Part shown: positions 26,912 through 35,978 of the stretch, piece after piece | How positions within the stretch are numbered: position 1 is the first letter of the stretch | How the letters are laid out: each line of letters begins with the position of its first letter | Assembly (NCBI GenBank): GCA_035649395.1 | Contig: DASRJR010000215.1 | Coordinates: 3,140-67,139 of the forward strand | Reading direction: 5' to 3' | Source of the DNA: Gp6-AA40 sp035649395 | GTDB lineage: Bacteria; Acidobacteriota; Vicinamibacteria; Vicinamibacterales; UBA2999 | Length of the DNA stretch: 64,000 nt | Notes under the pieces: generated by a model | Database searches by the model: none | Told to the model about the DNA's origin: nothing | Seen by the model: the letters and a program-made list of their open reading frames with translations, nothing else | Made by a program: the position numbers and the translations under genes

Positions 26912-27289
26912 GTGAGTCGACGCTTTCTCTTATGGGCGCCGGTCGTTGCCTACATGGCGCTCATCTTCTTTGTGTCGGGTCTCTCGACGCTGCCGCCGCT
27001 GCCGACCAAACCGTCGGACAAGACGCTGCATTTCGCCGCGTACCTTGTGTTGGGCGTGCTTGCCGTTCGCGCGGTGCATCGAGGCCTGCCCGCACGCGTC
27101 ACTCGCCGGGGCGCGACGCTCGCGCTGCTGATCGCCATCGGGTATGGCGCCTTCGATGAAGTGCACCAGTGGTTCGTTCCGGGGCGCAACGCTGACGTGC
27201 TCGACCTGCTCGCTGACAGCGGTGGCGCCCTGACCGCGGTCGTCGCGTGCTGGGCGTGGGGTATACTCTGGCTTCGCTCCGATGTGTGA
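26912..27289 (+). CDS. VanZ-like family membrane protein
   Basis: 125 residues from GTG at 26912, giving VSRRFLLWAPVVAYMALIFFVSGLSTLPPLP. Four helices with the VanZ-type features KTLHFAAYLVLGVLAVRAV, and YGAFDEVHQWFVPGRNADVLDLLADSGGALTAV, where the acidic residues and the DEVHQ/FVPGR motif are typical. A longer frame from 26861 runs through the 57-residue gene and is less likely. Known of the family: VanZ itself lowers teicoplanin susceptibility, but most family members are uncharacterised. Confidence 0.85.
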   Translation: MSRRFLLWAPVVAYMALIFFVSGLSTLPPLPTKPSDKTLHFAAYLVLGVLAVRAVHRGLPARVTRRGATLALLIAIGYGAFDEVHQWFVPGRNADVLDLLADSGGALTAVVACWAWGILWLRSDV

Positions 27290-27310
27290 GAACGCGCAGG
27301 TCGCCGACGC

Positions 27311-27796
27311 ATGATGGAGCTGCAGGGTGCGTCGACTGCGCCCGGCTTCCGGTTCGCGATCATCGTGTCCCGCTTCAATCCCGAGGTCACCGACGGTTTG
27401 TTGCGCGGGGCGCGCACGGCGCTGGCCGAGGCTGGCGTCCGTGACGACGACATCACGCTGGTCCGTGTCCCTGGCGCGTTCGAGATACCCGTCACCGCCG
27501 AGCGCCTGGCGAACACGGGCCGGTTCGACGCCATCGTCTGCCTGGGCTGCGTGATCAAAGGCGACACGATGCATTTCGAGTACATCTCGGCCGCAGCCTC
27601 ACACGGCATCATGGACGTCAGCACTGGTTCAGGAATCCCGATCGCGTTCGGGTTGTTGACGACGCTCGACGAGGAGCAGGCGCGCGTGCGATCGGTCGAC
27701 GGCCCCGACAACAAAGGCCGTGAGGCGGCGATGGCTGCAGTGGAAATGGCGACACTCTGGCGCCACATTGGCGAGGCTGGCTTTCATGAACGTTGA
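27311..27796 (+). CDS. ribH: 6,7-dimethyl-8-ribityllumazine synthase
   Basis: Penultimate step of riboflavin synthesis, condensing the ribityl pyrimidinedione with dihydroxybutanone phosphate. 161 residues, family length. Motifs: FAIIVSRFNPEVTDGLLRGA, VRVPGAFEIPVTAERLA, VCLGCVIKGDTMHFEYISAAASHGIM (catalytic His in the HFEY region) and GIPIAFGLLTT. Other rib genes are not adjacent. It overlaps nusB by 11 bp, the common ribH-nusB pairing. Confidence 0.96.
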   Translation: MMELQGASTAPGFRFAIIVSRFNPEVTDGLLRGARTALAEAGVRDDDITLVRVPGAFEIPVTAERLANTGRFDAIVCLGCVIKGDTMHFEYISAAASHGIMDVSTGSGIPIAFGLLTTLDEEQARVRSVDGPDNKGREAAMAAVEMATLWRHIGEAGFHER

Positions 27797-28247
27797 AGCG
27801 GAACGCGCCGCCGAGCGTTCGTCGGGACAGCGGCGCCATCGAGCCCGGCAAGCCGCGCTGCAGATGCTCTATCAATGGGAAGTCGGCCGAGTCCCGATCG
27901 CCGAGGTCCGCGAGCGGTTCTGGACCGAGGCCCCCGTTGACGCACCGGCCGAGGACGAAGTCCGCGAGTTTGCGACGCGTCTCGCGGACGGCGTCGCCGC
28001 GCATCTCGAGGAGATCGATCCGCTCATCGTCGAGGCAGCCGATCACTGGCGGCTCGAACGCATGCACGTAATGGATCGGCTCATCCTCCGGCTGGCGGTG
28101 TACGAGTTTCTCTACGAACCGGAGACACCCGGGAAAGTGGTCATCAACGAGGCACTCGAGCTGGCCCGCGCCTTCAGCGCGGACGACTCGGTGCGTTTCA
28201 TCAACGGGATTCTCGACGCAATCCGTCGCACACGCGCACGTGAATGA
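27786..28247 (+). CDS. nusB: Transcription antitermination factor NusB
   Basis: 153 residues from the ATG at 27786, which lies inside the ribH 3' end; an in-frame start at 27720 would add unrelated residues. All-helical NusB with RRHRARQAALQMLYQWEVG at the start and MDRLILRLAVYEFLYEPETPGKVVINEALELARAFSADDSVRFINGILDAIRR at the end, the most conserved part. Binds boxA of rRNA leaders with NusE. The stop overlaps the lysS ATG (ATGA). Confidence 0.95.
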   Translation: MNVEAERAAERSSGQRRHRARQAALQMLYQWEVGRVPIAEVRERFWTEAPVDAPAEDEVREFATRLADGVAAHLEEIDPLIVEAADHWRLERMHVMDRLILRLAVYEFLYEPETPGKVVINEALELARAFSADDSVRFINGILDAIRRTRARE

Positions 28248-29743
28248 GCACAGGCGAATCTGATCAGGTCATTCAGCGCCGAGCCAATCTCGATGCGCTG
28301 AAGCGGCTCGGGGTGGATCCGTACCCGCGACGCTACAACCCCGAAGCCTCGATCGACGCGATTGTCGCCGAGCACGGCGGCCGCAACCACGACGACCTCG
28401 AGGCGATGCAGATCCACACGCGGACGGCTGGGCGCATTCTCGCCATTCGCAGCTTCGGCAAGGCCAACTTTCTCCAGCTGTCCGACGGGCACGCGCGCAT
28501 CCAAGTCTACCTGCGGCAGGACTCGCTGCCCGAACGCGATTTTCAGATCTACAAGCTGCTCGATTTCGGCGATTGGGTCGGCGTTGGCGGGCGTCTCTTC
28601 CGCACCAAGACGAACGAGTTCACCATCTGGGCCTCGTCACTCGAGTTCCTCGCCAAGTGCTTGCTGCCGCTGCCGGAGAAGTGGCATGGACTTCAGGACG
28701 TCGAGACGCGGTACCGGCAGCGCTATCTCGATCTGGTCGTCAACCCGGACTCGCGACGCGTCTTCGAGGTGCGCAGCCGCATCGTCACCGCCATCCGTGA
28801 ATTTCTGATCGTGCGCGGCTTCCTCGAAGTCGAGACGCCGATGATGCAGCCGATGGCCGGCGGCGCCCTCGCGCGGCCGTTCGTCACGCATCACAACACG
28901 CTCGACATGCGGCTCTACATGCGTGTCGCACCGGAGCTCTATCTCAAACGGCTGACGGTTGGTGGCATCGAACGGGTGTTCGAAATCAACCGGAACTTCA
29001 GGAACGAGGGGATCTCGACGCAGCACAATCCTGAGTTCACGATGCTGGAGTTCTATTGGACCTACGCCGACTACAACGATCTGATGGCGCTGACCGAGAC
29101 GATGCTGCAGGAGGTGTCGCTCAAGGCGACCGGCAGCGATCAGATCACGTTCGGGGAGCATGCGATCTCGTTGACGCCGCCGTTTCGACGACTCTCGCTT
29201 CGCGAGGGCGCGCGTGCGGCCGCCTCGCGCCGGCTTGGAACCGAGGTCCGGGAAGACGAGCTCCGCAATCGAGCAGATGCCGCGTCGCTCGCCAGCCGAC
29301 TGGGCATCGAGATCGCGGCTGAGGATGGCGCCGGCAAGATCGCGGCGGTGATCTTCGAAGCGTTGTGCGAAGACGACCTGATCGCTCCGACCTTCGTGTA
29401 CGACTTTCCGACCGACGTCTCGCCGTTGTCCAAGCAGAAGCCCGACGATCCCGACACGGTGGAACGATTCGAGCTCTACATCGGCGGCTTCGAGGTGGCC
29501 AACGCCTTCAGCGAGCTGAACGATCCGGTCGAGCAGCGGCGTCGGTTCGAACAGCAGCTCGCGCAGCGTGCCAAAGGCGATGAAGAAGCCCACGCGATGG
29601 ACGAGGACTACGTTCGGGCGCTGGAGTACGGCTTGCCGCCGACGGGCGGCGAAGGGATCGGGATCGATCGGCTGGTGATGCTGCTCACCAACAGTGCCTC
29701 GATCCGCGACGTGATTCTATTCCCCTTGATGCGTCCGCGATAG
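28244..29743 (+). CDS. lysS: Lysyl-tRNA synthetase, class II
   Basis: 499 residues. An N-terminal OB-fold anticodon-binding domain (TAGRILAIRSFGKANFLQLSDGHARIQVYL) is followed by the class II catalytic core: motif 1 near IREFLIVRGFLEVETPMMQ, motif 2 RNFRNEGISTQHNPEFTMLEFYW and motif 3 GGEGIGIDRLVMLLTNS, ending ASIRDVILFPLMRPR. Last gene of ribH-nusB-lysS, followed by a pair of inverted palindromes in the convergent spacer. Confidence 0.97.
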   Translation: MSTGESDQVIQRRANLDALKRLGVDPYPRRYNPEASIDAIVAEHGGRNHDDLEAMQIHTRTAGRILAIRSFGKANFLQLSDGHARIQVYLRQDSLPERDFQIYKLLDFGDWVGVGGRLFRTKTNEFTIWASSLEFLAKCLLPLPEKWHGLQDVETRYRQRYLDLVVNPDSRRVFEVRSRIVTAIREFLIVRGFLEVETPMMQPMAGGALARPFVTHHNTLDMRLYMRVAPELYLKRLTVGGIERVFEINRNFRNEGISTQHNPEFTMLEFYWTYADYNDLMALTETMLQEVSLKATGSDQITFGEHAISLTPPFRRLSLREGARAAASRRLGTEVREDELRNRADAASLASRLGIEIAAEDGAGKIAAVIFEALCEDDLIAPTFVYDFPTDVSPLSKQKPDDPDTVERFELYIGGFEVANAFSELNDPVEQRRRFEQQLAQRAKGDEEAHAMDEDYVRALEYGLPPTGGEGIGIDRLVMLLTNSASIRDVILFPLMRPR

Positions 29744-29756
29744 TTGTGGTCCCAGT

Positions 29757-29828
29757 CCGGCGCGTCTAAAGACGCGCCTCTACAACGCTCGCTTCGTGAC
29801 GTCGTAGAGGCGGGTCTTCAGACCCGCC
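29757..29828 (+). repeat. Inverted pair of CTTNAG palindromes (copies 5 and 6)
   Basis: Copy 5 (29759-29783) is in reverse orientation: GGCGCGTC, TAAA, GACGCGCC, then TCTAC. Copy 6 (29804-29828) is forward: GTAGA, GGCGGGTC, TTCA, GACCCGCC. The two face each other across a 20-bp spacer, and CTCTAC pairs with GTAGAG. The pair occupies the convergent gap after lysS, a likely bidirectional transcription barrier. Confidence 0.82.
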
Positions 29829-29829
29829 G

Positions 29830-30777
29830 TCACCGTAATTGGATCGTGACGACCTTCTCAGAGACCACCGGGCGGCCGTTCATCGTGGCCGGCTCGTAGA
29901 CCCAATCCCGAGACGCTTGCAGCACGAGGCGGTCGTACAGGGGATGTGCGGACTGCTCGATCGACGCATCCGTGACGCGTCCATTGGGGCTGATCAGGAC
30001 GCGCACCGACAGCGTCGGTTTCCCCTGGGTCCCGATCTCCGCGGGAACGGGAGGAATGAACTGCTTCACGACGACCGGCTGCACGATCTCTGGCGGCTCG
30101 AGGTTTCGCGGTTTCTCGGTGCCTCGCGCCGCGGTCGCCGCCGCAGTGCCGCTCGGCGATGCCGCATTCAACGCTGCCGTGGTCGTCGCAGTTGTTGCCG
30201 AAGGTCTGCCCGCCGCATTCGTCGCCGCTGCGGGTGGTGCTGGCGCAGGCGTGGCCTTCGCCAGCTCGATGAAGCCTGACGCCAGCGTCCGCAGATCCTC
30301 GACCTCGGGCGTCTGCACGAAAGACGGATCGGCCGTGAGCGTCATCACCAGCTCGAACTGTTTGAGTGCGGTTTCGCGAGATCCGCTCCGGAACTGATCG
30401 CGCCCTTCAGTGAACGCCTTACGAGCGAGCTGGGGGAGCAGCTTGCGCTTGGTTTCGGCGACGAGGGTCACGAACCGAGGGGGCGCATCCTGCGCCGATG
30501 CCTCGTACAGCGGCTGCGAGGTGAGCAGGTATTCGACGACCGCTGCGGCGTCCTGGGAACGGCCGAGCGCCAGCAGACAAAGGGCCCGGTACTGCTGCGC
30601 TTCCGGGAGATCGACTTTCGCCAGGACGGTCAGCGCATCCTCGTATGCGGCCGAGTCGTAGAGCGCCTTGGCTTTCGTCAATGGCTCCTGCGCGGCGGCG
30701 GTTGTCACCAGGCTGAGGGTGCTGAGCACGAGAGCGGCGAGTGTGCGGCCCATACGAATGGCAAGCGTCCGCGTCAT
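29830..30777 (-). CDS. Periplasmic protein with TPR-like region and TonB C-terminal domain
   Basis: 315 residues. A signal peptide (ending TTAAA) precedes a helical repeat region resembling TPR (LTKAKALYDSAAYEDALTVLAKVDLPEAQQYRALCLLALGRSQDA), an Ala/Pro/Thr-rich linker (about 175-220), and a TonB-type C-terminal domain (PVPAEIGTQGKPTLSVRVLISPNGRVTDASIEQSAHPLYDRLVLQASRDWVYEPATMNGRPV). It lacks the N-terminal membrane anchor of true TonB. Its ATG overlaps the stop of the upstream PEGA gene (ATGA), so they form an operon. Confidence 0.8.
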   Translation of the reverse strand: MTRTLAIRMGRTLAALVLSTLSLVTTAAAQEPLTKAKALYDSAAYEDALTVLAKVDLPEAQQYRALCLLALGRSQDAAAVVEYLLTSQPLYEASAQDAPPRFVTLVAETKRKLLPQLARKAFTEGRDQFRSGSRETALKQFELVMTLTADPSFVQTPEVEDLRTLASGFIELAKATPAPAPPAAATNAAGRPSATTATTTAALNAASPSGTAAATAARGTEKPRNLEPPEIVQPVVVKQFIPPVPAEIGTQGKPTLSVRVLISPNGRVTDASIEQSAHPLYDRLVLQASRDWVYEPATMNGRPVVSEKVVTIQLR

Positions 30778-31877
30778 CGCGACCTCATGTCCATGGAGAT
30801 TCGATTCGTCTCCTTGAGCGAGACGAGCGTGGTCATCCGGCGTTCGCCGAATTGTGGGTGCCGGAACACGACTTCGTGAGGACCGGGGGCGATCGACAGG
30901 TTGCCCAGCGGTGTTTCTCCGACGCGGTTGCCATCAATCGAGACTTCGGCCCACGGCACGGCGTTGATACTGACCGCCGCATTCGGCAGCTCGAGCGCAA
31001 GCTTCGTCGCTTGACCTGCGATCACCCGCACCTTTTGTGTCGCGCGATAGCCGATCTGGTCGGCAACGACCTCGAGCTGGTGCTCGCCACCCGGTAGCAT
31101 GATGCGTTCGATGTCGCTCGTGCCTATCAGACGCTGGCCCTCGAACAGCTGCACCGCGATCGGCGTCGCAACCGTCACCCAGCCCCACGGCGCGACTCCG
31201 CCGGCACTCAACACCAGCGACGCCGTGACGCCGGGTTCGATCTGCACCGTTCGCGTAAAGGTGTTGCCGCCACCCCTGACCACGACCCGGTGTTCACCTG
31301 GTGTCAGGTTGCGCACGGTGAGCGGCGCCGCACCGTGGTCGTGACCATCGATGCTGACCTGACCACCAGGTTGATCTGTCGTCACGCTGAGGCTGCCGCT
31401 TCCCGCCGCAATCGCCGGCGCATCCGTCCACGTGATGTGATGCACCGTGACTGCGCCGGTCGTGACGGCAACCGGGAGCTGCTTCACACTGGTGCCCTGG
31501 TGCACGGTCACGTTGTACTGACCAGTTGGCAGGTTCAAGGACAGCGGCGTCGTCCCCCGGAGGTTGCCGTCGATACGGACCTCGGCGCCTGGTGGATCCG
31601 TCTCAATCTTCAAGCTCCCGGAAGGCGTCGGGGCGGTCGCTACCTTGAGCCGATCGGCCCAGTAGACGGCCGCACCCATAGCGGCGACCAGAAGCACCGC
31701 GGCGACAACCTGGGTCGTCCTGCGGTTGGGCGCAATAGGGGGTCGTGGCTCGGAATCTCTAACGGCAACGGCAGGCTCTGCGCCGAACTCGAGGGTGGCA
31801 TCCCCCAACGCGTCGGAGGGAGTTGGCCGCTTGCCGAACGCTGCCACGATTTTGGTCTTGGGTGCAGAAATGGGCAC
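30774..31877 (-). CDS. Membrane-anchored PEGA-domain repeat protein
   Basis: About 367 residues if started at GTG 31877. The frame stays open to 32042, but that would overlap the divergent lolC start and code for an atypical sequence; the start is uncertain. One transmembrane helix (TQVVAAVLLVAAMGAAVYWA) separates a short cytoplasmic part from four PEGA-like beta repeats, each with the pattern 'sodPpGAeVriDGnlrGtTPL': GSLKIETDPPGAEVRIDG, GSLSVTTDQPGGQVSIDG, WVTVATPIAVQLFEG and VSINAVPWAEVSIDG. PEGA repeats are common surface/periplasmic modules. Confidence 0.78.
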   Translation of the reverse strand: MPISAPKTKIVAAFGKRPTPSDALGDATLEFGAEPAVAVRDSEPRPPIAPNRRTTQVVAAVLLVAAMGAAVYWADRLKVATAPTPSGSLKIETDPPGAEVRIDGNLRGTTPLSLNLPTGQYNVTVHQGTSVKQLPVAVTTGAVTVHHITWTDAPAIAAGSGSLSVTTDQPGGQVSIDGHDHGAAPLTVRNLTPGEHRVVVRGGGNTFTRTVQIEPGVTASLVLSAGGVAPWGWVTVATPIAVQLFEGQRLIGTSDIERIMLPGGEHQLEVVADQIGYRATQKVRVIAGQATKLALELPNAAVSINAVPWAEVSIDGNRVGETPLGNLSIAPGPHEVVFRHPQFGERRMTTLVSLKETNRISMDMRSR

Positions 31878-31900
31878 GGAGCGCCGTGTTAGCGTGACCC

Positions 31901-31915
31901 GTGCCAAGTTGGCAC
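31901..31915 (+). promoter_or_regulatory. GTGCCAA/TTGGCAC palindrome with sigma54-like -24/-12 on the minus strand
   Basis: Perfect 7-1-7 inverted repeat. Read on the minus strand, TTGGCACG is a perfect sigma54 -24 box and GC follows at the correct 10-nt spacing (ACGCT in place of TTGCT). It lies 24-38 nt before the proposed GTG of the PEGA gene. Equally it could be an operator for an unknown regulator. Confidence 0.4.
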
Positions 31916-32044
31916 ATTGAGTTGGGCCGGATCTTCGCACTGTCGCAAAACAAGTCCGCGCATGGGAAGACTCTTTTCGGTAGAGACCGAGACTCTGGAA
32001 AGGCCGGACGAGGACCTCAACTCCTGATATAAGTGGTCGCAACC

Positions 32045-33265
32045 GTGGCGTTTGAGCTCTTCATCGCGCTCCGTTATCTGCTGGCACAGCGTCAGCACGC
32101 ATCGATTTCGCGCGTCTCGCTCTTCTCCACCATCGGCGTCGCCGTCGGCGTGGCGGCCCTGGTCGTCGCCCTTGGGCTCATGACCGGTCTGCAAGGGGAG
32201 CTTCGCAGCCGCATTCTGGGGTCGACCGCGCACATTTACGTCTGGAAGCCGACCGGGTTCACCGACTATCAACGCGACGTCGAGCGCCTGCTGGCCATGC
32301 CCGGCGTCGAGGGCGCGGGCCCGGCGATTGTGGGCAAGGCGATCGTGGAAGCCGGCGGAGAGCAGGAGTTCGTCACGGTGAAGGGCGTCGATCCGGCGCT
32401 CGAATCCCATGTCACCGAGATCGACCGGACCATGGTGCAGGGGCGCCTGTCGGCGCTGTCTGGGGCAGAGGACGATCGCCCCGGCATTCTCCTCGGTCGC
32501 GATTTGGCGATGAAGCTCAACGTGCACGTCGGCGATCAAGTCGATCTGCTCACGCCGAACGGGACGTTGTCGCCGATGGGGATGCTGCCGCGGAAACGCA
32601 CACTGAAAGTGGCCGGGATCTTCGCGCTCGGCTTGTACGAGTTCGACTCGCAGTACGGCTTCGTCTCATTGGACTTCGCCAAGCGGCTGTTGAACACGGA
32701 TACGCCCGGCGTGATCCAGCTGCGCGTGCACGACATCTACGATGCCCATGCGATCTCGCAGCGCATTTCCGATTCGCTTGGCAAGGACTACACCGCCGAG
32801 GACTGGTCCGAGCTGAATCGCTCGCTGTTCTCGGCGCTGTGGCTTGAGAAGATGGCCATTTCGACGACGATCGGCCTGATCGTGTTCGTCGGCGCGCTCA
32901 ATATCATCTCCTCGTTGATTCTGCTCGTCCGTCAGAAGAGCCGCGACATCGCGATCCTCAAGACGATGGGCACTTCGTCGCGGCGGGTGATGGCGATCTT
33001 CATGCTGCAGGGACTCGTCATCGGCGTCATCGGAACGGTCATCGGCGGGACGCTCGGGCTCGCGCTGTGCTGGGTGCTCGATACCTACAAGCTGATTCAG
33101 ATTCCGATGGACGTCTATCAGGTGTCGCACGTGCCGTTCGTCGTGCTGCCACTCGATCTCGCAGTGGTCGCCATCGCGTCCGTGGCGATCTGCTTCCTGG
33201 CGACGATCTATCCCTCACGCCAGGCGTCGCGTCTCGATCCGGTCCAGGCGCTGCGGTTCGACTGA
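32045..33265 (+). CDS. lolC: Lipoprotein-releasing ABC transporter permease LolC/E
   Basis: Inner-membrane permease that moves lipoproteins toward the outer membrane. About 406 residues from GTG 32045 (VAFELFIALRYLLAQRQHASISRVSLFSTIGVAVGVAALVVALGLMTGLQ); a GTG four codons earlier (32033) is also possible. Four-helix topology with a large periplasmic domain after helix 1 and helices 2-4 at the C-terminus. LILLVRQKSRDIAILKTMGTSSRRVMAIFMLQG is the family coupling region. lolD follows after 6 bp. Only one permease gene is present, as in LolF-type systems. Confidence 0.92.
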   Translation: MAFELFIALRYLLAQRQHASISRVSLFSTIGVAVGVAALVVALGLMTGLQGELRSRILGSTAHIYVWKPTGFTDYQRDVERLLAMPGVEGAGPAIVGKAIVEAGGEQEFVTVKGVDPALESHVTEIDRTMVQGRLSALSGAEDDRPGILLGRDLAMKLNVHVGDQVDLLTPNGTLSPMGMLPRKRTLKVAGIFALGLYEFDSQYGFVSLDFAKRLLNTDTPGVIQLRVHDIYDAHAISQRISDSLGKDYTAEDWSELNRSLFSALWLEKMAISTTIGLIVFVGALNIISSLILLVRQKSRDIAILKTMGTSSRRVMAIFMLQGLVIGVIGTVIGGTLGLALCWVLDTYKLIQIPMDVYQVSHVPFVVLPLDLAVVAIASVAICFLATIYPSRQASRLDPVQALRFD

Positions 33266-33271
33266 GGAGCG

Positions 33272-33946
33272 ATGTCCTACATCGACGTCGCGGGCCTGAA
33301 CAAGTCATACCAGGTGGGTTCGCAGCGGCTGCACATCCTGCGCGACCTCGACTTGCACGTCGATCACGGCGAGATGGTGGCTATCGTTGGGGCGTCCGGA
33401 GTGGGGAAGAGCACACTGCTGCACCTGCTCGGCGGTCTCGATCGCGCCGACTCCGGAAGGATTCACCTGGCGGATACCGACCTCGCGGCTCTGGATGATG
33501 GCGCGCTGGTGCAGTTCCGCAATCGCAACGTCGGCTTCGTGTTTCAGTTTCACCATCTGCTGTCGGAGTTCGACGCGACCGAGAACGTCGAGATGCCGAT
33601 GCGCATCGCCCGGCGCTCGCTTGGCGAGTCGCGGCGGCGCGCCACCGAGCTGCTGACCCGTGTCTCGCTCGCAGATCGACTCGATCATCGGCCGAGCATG
33701 ATGTCGGGCGGCGAGCAGCAGCGGGTCGCCGTGGCGCGCGCGCTGGCGATGAGCCCGGCGATCCTGTTGGCCGACGAGCCCACCGGCGATCTCGACGAGC
33801 GCACGGCCGACTCGCTCCACGATCTGCTGCGAGGCATGCACACCGAGTCAGGCCTCACGTCCGTGATCGCGACGCACAACCCGCGGCTCGCGGCCGCCTG
33901 CGATCGCGTGCTGCGGATGGAGCAAGGGCAGCTCCATCCGGCATAG
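33272..33946 (+). CDS. lolD: Lipoprotein-releasing system ATP-binding protein LolD
   Basis: ATPase of the LolCDE complex. 224 residues with Walker A VGASGVGKSTLLHLLGGLD, Q-loop FVFQFHHLLSEFDATENVEMPM (the FQFHHLL stretch is typical of LolD), signature MSGGEQQRVAVARALA, and Walker B AILLADEPTGDLDE. Six bp after the permease with SD GAGGAG. Convergent with the following hydrolase gene. Confidence 0.95.
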   Translation: MSYIDVAGLNKSYQVGSQRLHILRDLDLHVDHGEMVAIVGASGVGKSTLLHLLGGLDRADSGRIHLADTDLAALDDGALVQFRNRNVGFVFQFHHLLSEFDATENVEMPMRIARRSLGESRRRATELLTRVSLADRLDHRPSMMSGGEQQRVAVARALAMSPAILLADEPTGDLDERTADSLHDLLRGMHTESGLTSVIATHNPRLAAACDRVLRMEQGQLHPA

Positions 33947-33974
33947 GAACGCTCACTGACGTTGCTTGGAGCGG

Positions 33975-35894
33975 CTAATTGGTTTGAGTCGCTCCCGTCG
34001 CCCAATCCCAATGGCGCGTGGCCCGCTGCATCGTGTTATCGACGTCCTCGTCGAGTAGAAATCGCTGTTTCACGAGATCGACTGCCGCGGCGCGAATGCG
34101 CTGCAAGTAGTCCTCACGACCCTTGTAGCGTTCCGCGATCGACGGACGAGGATCATGCTTCAGCTCGCGCTCGGCGCGCGTGCGCGGGAACGGCATATAC
34201 GAGCCGAGCAGCGCGTAGATCGTCGACGGGTTGCCGATGCGTTCGGCGCGGAAGTTCCAGCCGGTGGTCGTCGCCAACGGGACCGCGACTTCCGGAACAC
34301 GGATGCCCGCCAGCTCGTTGCCGTCGGGATCGACCTGCGGCACGAGGAAGGGGAGCGCCGCGAACTTTCCGTTCAGCATCTGACCGGGACCCTCGATCGT
34401 GCGCGGGTCGCTGATACCGGGAAGCTCGGGGAAGCGCACCGCGTTGACGGCGACCAGCGTCTGATCGCGCAGTCGCGGATGGCGGCTGTCGGGTGGTTTC
34501 GTCGCGGCGGTCACCCACTGGTGCGCCGCTCGCAGCAGCGCCCGCATGACGTTGCCTTGCGGCGACGGATTCGGCAGCGCCTGGCCGTTACCGCCCGATG
34601 GCGGGAACGCCGCCTCGCCGTGCTGTGTCCCCGTGAGCAGGTAGATGCGCACGTTCTCCGGTACCTCGGCGTCCCGCTTGCCGTCGATCGTCGTGTGCGT
34701 CAGTGCGGCCGCGCGGCCCTGGCCCCAGTACTCCACTGACGTGTCGGTGTAGATCACCTTCGGCTGCTGATCGGGTCGGTAGGCGACGAGGATGCCGTCG
34801 CGCTGGCCGCTGGCATCGCGCTGCTCGAGGTCAGTGAACGGGAACTGCGTGGCGGGAAACGACGAATAACCCGGAGCTGCGAAGCGTTCGTTGAAGGAGC
34901 CGAGGCCGCCGCCGGCGATGTGTGGCCACACGAGATCGAACACGCGACGGTCGCGTTCGTCCACGTTGAAACCGTCGTGCAGGAACTGGCGGAGGAAGCG
35001 CCCGCTCTGCGAGGCGCCGAAGATGTAGGCATAGCGGCCTTTCACCGGCAGATCGGTGCGGTGAATGAACGCTGACGCCGCATCTCGCGTGGCGGCAAGA
35101 CCGACCCCGGCTACGCGGGCGCCGGTCGCAGGGTAGTTGATCTCGTACACGCGACCTGGCTCGAAGCCGCCGTCGAGATGAATCTGGGGCCGGCCGTTGG
35201 CGGTGACGACCTGCCACTTGTCGCGCGCGATCGCCGCCGGCGTTCCCCAGAACCGATCGCGAACGGTGAGGGTCGCGGACGGATCGGTGCTGTTGACCGC
35301 CAGGTACCCCGGCAGATCGGCCGGCGTGACATCGTTCTGACGCCCGTCGGGAATGAACGAGAAGCGCATGCGGCCCTGCACGTCGGCTGCCGGCGCGTCG
35401 ACGCGAACCAACGGCGGCGTCACGTCGAACTGCCAGCCGACCCACACGAGGGTGTAGCCCTCGCGCATGAGGAAGCCGTCGCCGAAATCCGCCGGCGCGG
35501 TTGGATCCGTACTGCCACCGGCGCGGTTGAAACGCCCGAGCAGCCCCTTGCGGCCACGATTGGCGATCTCGAAGAGCAGGACGCCGTTGCCGCGACCGGC
35601 ATCGACTGGCTGCAGTACATAGAGATCGGCCGTGAAGTGAACACGACCATCCGCACTGCGTGGCGCCTTGTCGAGATCGGCGATGCGTGTGTTGTGGCGA
35701 TCGGCTGGATCGAGCGAGAACTCGATCGTGCCGGTGAGCTTCTCGTACGCTCCGGTGCTCCCGAACGTCTGGCCATTTGCCACCGGCGTCCGCGCGACGA
35801 TCGTGACCTTTGAGACTTCCGCGCGCGCGCCGAGCGGTGCCAGCACGATCACCGTGGCGAGCAGAACCAGGAGCGGGTGACGTGTGAAGGTCAT
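33975..35894 (-). CDS. Secreted alpha/beta-hydrolase domain protein
   Basis: 639 residues with a signal peptide (MTFTRHPLLVLLATVIVLAPLGARA) and SD GAGGAG 8 nt before the ATG. It matches the large alpha/beta-hydrolase-domain family found in soil bacteria: GVLLFEIANRGRKGLLGRFN, the nucleophile elbow YIFGASQSGRFLRQFLHDGFN and DRRVFDLVWPHIAGGG, with TGTQHGEAAFPPSGGNGQ likely carrying the catalytic His. Substrate unknown; an esterase acting outside the cytoplasm is the most likely role. Confidence 0.82.
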   Translation of the reverse strand: MTFTRHPLLVLLATVIVLAPLGARAEVSKVTIVARTPVANGQTFGSTGAYEKLTGTIEFSLDPADRHNTRIADLDKAPRSADGRVHFTADLYVLQPVDAGRGNGVLLFEIANRGRKGLLGRFNRAGGSTDPTAPADFGDGFLMREGYTLVWVGWQFDVTPPLVRVDAPAADVQGRMRFSFIPDGRQNDVTPADLPGYLAVNSTDPSATLTVRDRFWGTPAAIARDKWQVVTANGRPQIHLDGGFEPGRVYEINYPATGARVAGVGLAATRDAASAFIHRTDLPVKGRYAYIFGASQSGRFLRQFLHDGFNVDERDRRVFDLVWPHIAGGGLGSFNERFAAPGYSSFPATQFPFTDLEQRDASGQRDGILVAYRPDQQPKVIYTDTSVEYWGQGRAAALTHTTIDGKRDAEVPENVRIYLLTGTQHGEAAFPPSGGNGQALPNPSPQGNVMRALLRAAHQWVTAATKPPDSRHPRLRDQTLVAVNAVRFPELPGISDPRTIEGPGQMLNGKFAALPFLVPQVDPDGNELAGIRVPEVAVPLATTTGWNFRAERIGNPSTIYALLGSYMPFPRTRAERELKHDPRPSIAERYKGREDYLQRIRAAAVDLVKQRFLLDEDVDNTMQRATRHWDWATGATQTN

Positions 35895-35978
35895 GTTGGT
35901 GTCTCCTCGTCAACGAGAACGGCGTTGCCTTTTTCGGATCACTGACGCCGCGCCGTCTTCGTTAGGCTCGGCGGGCGC

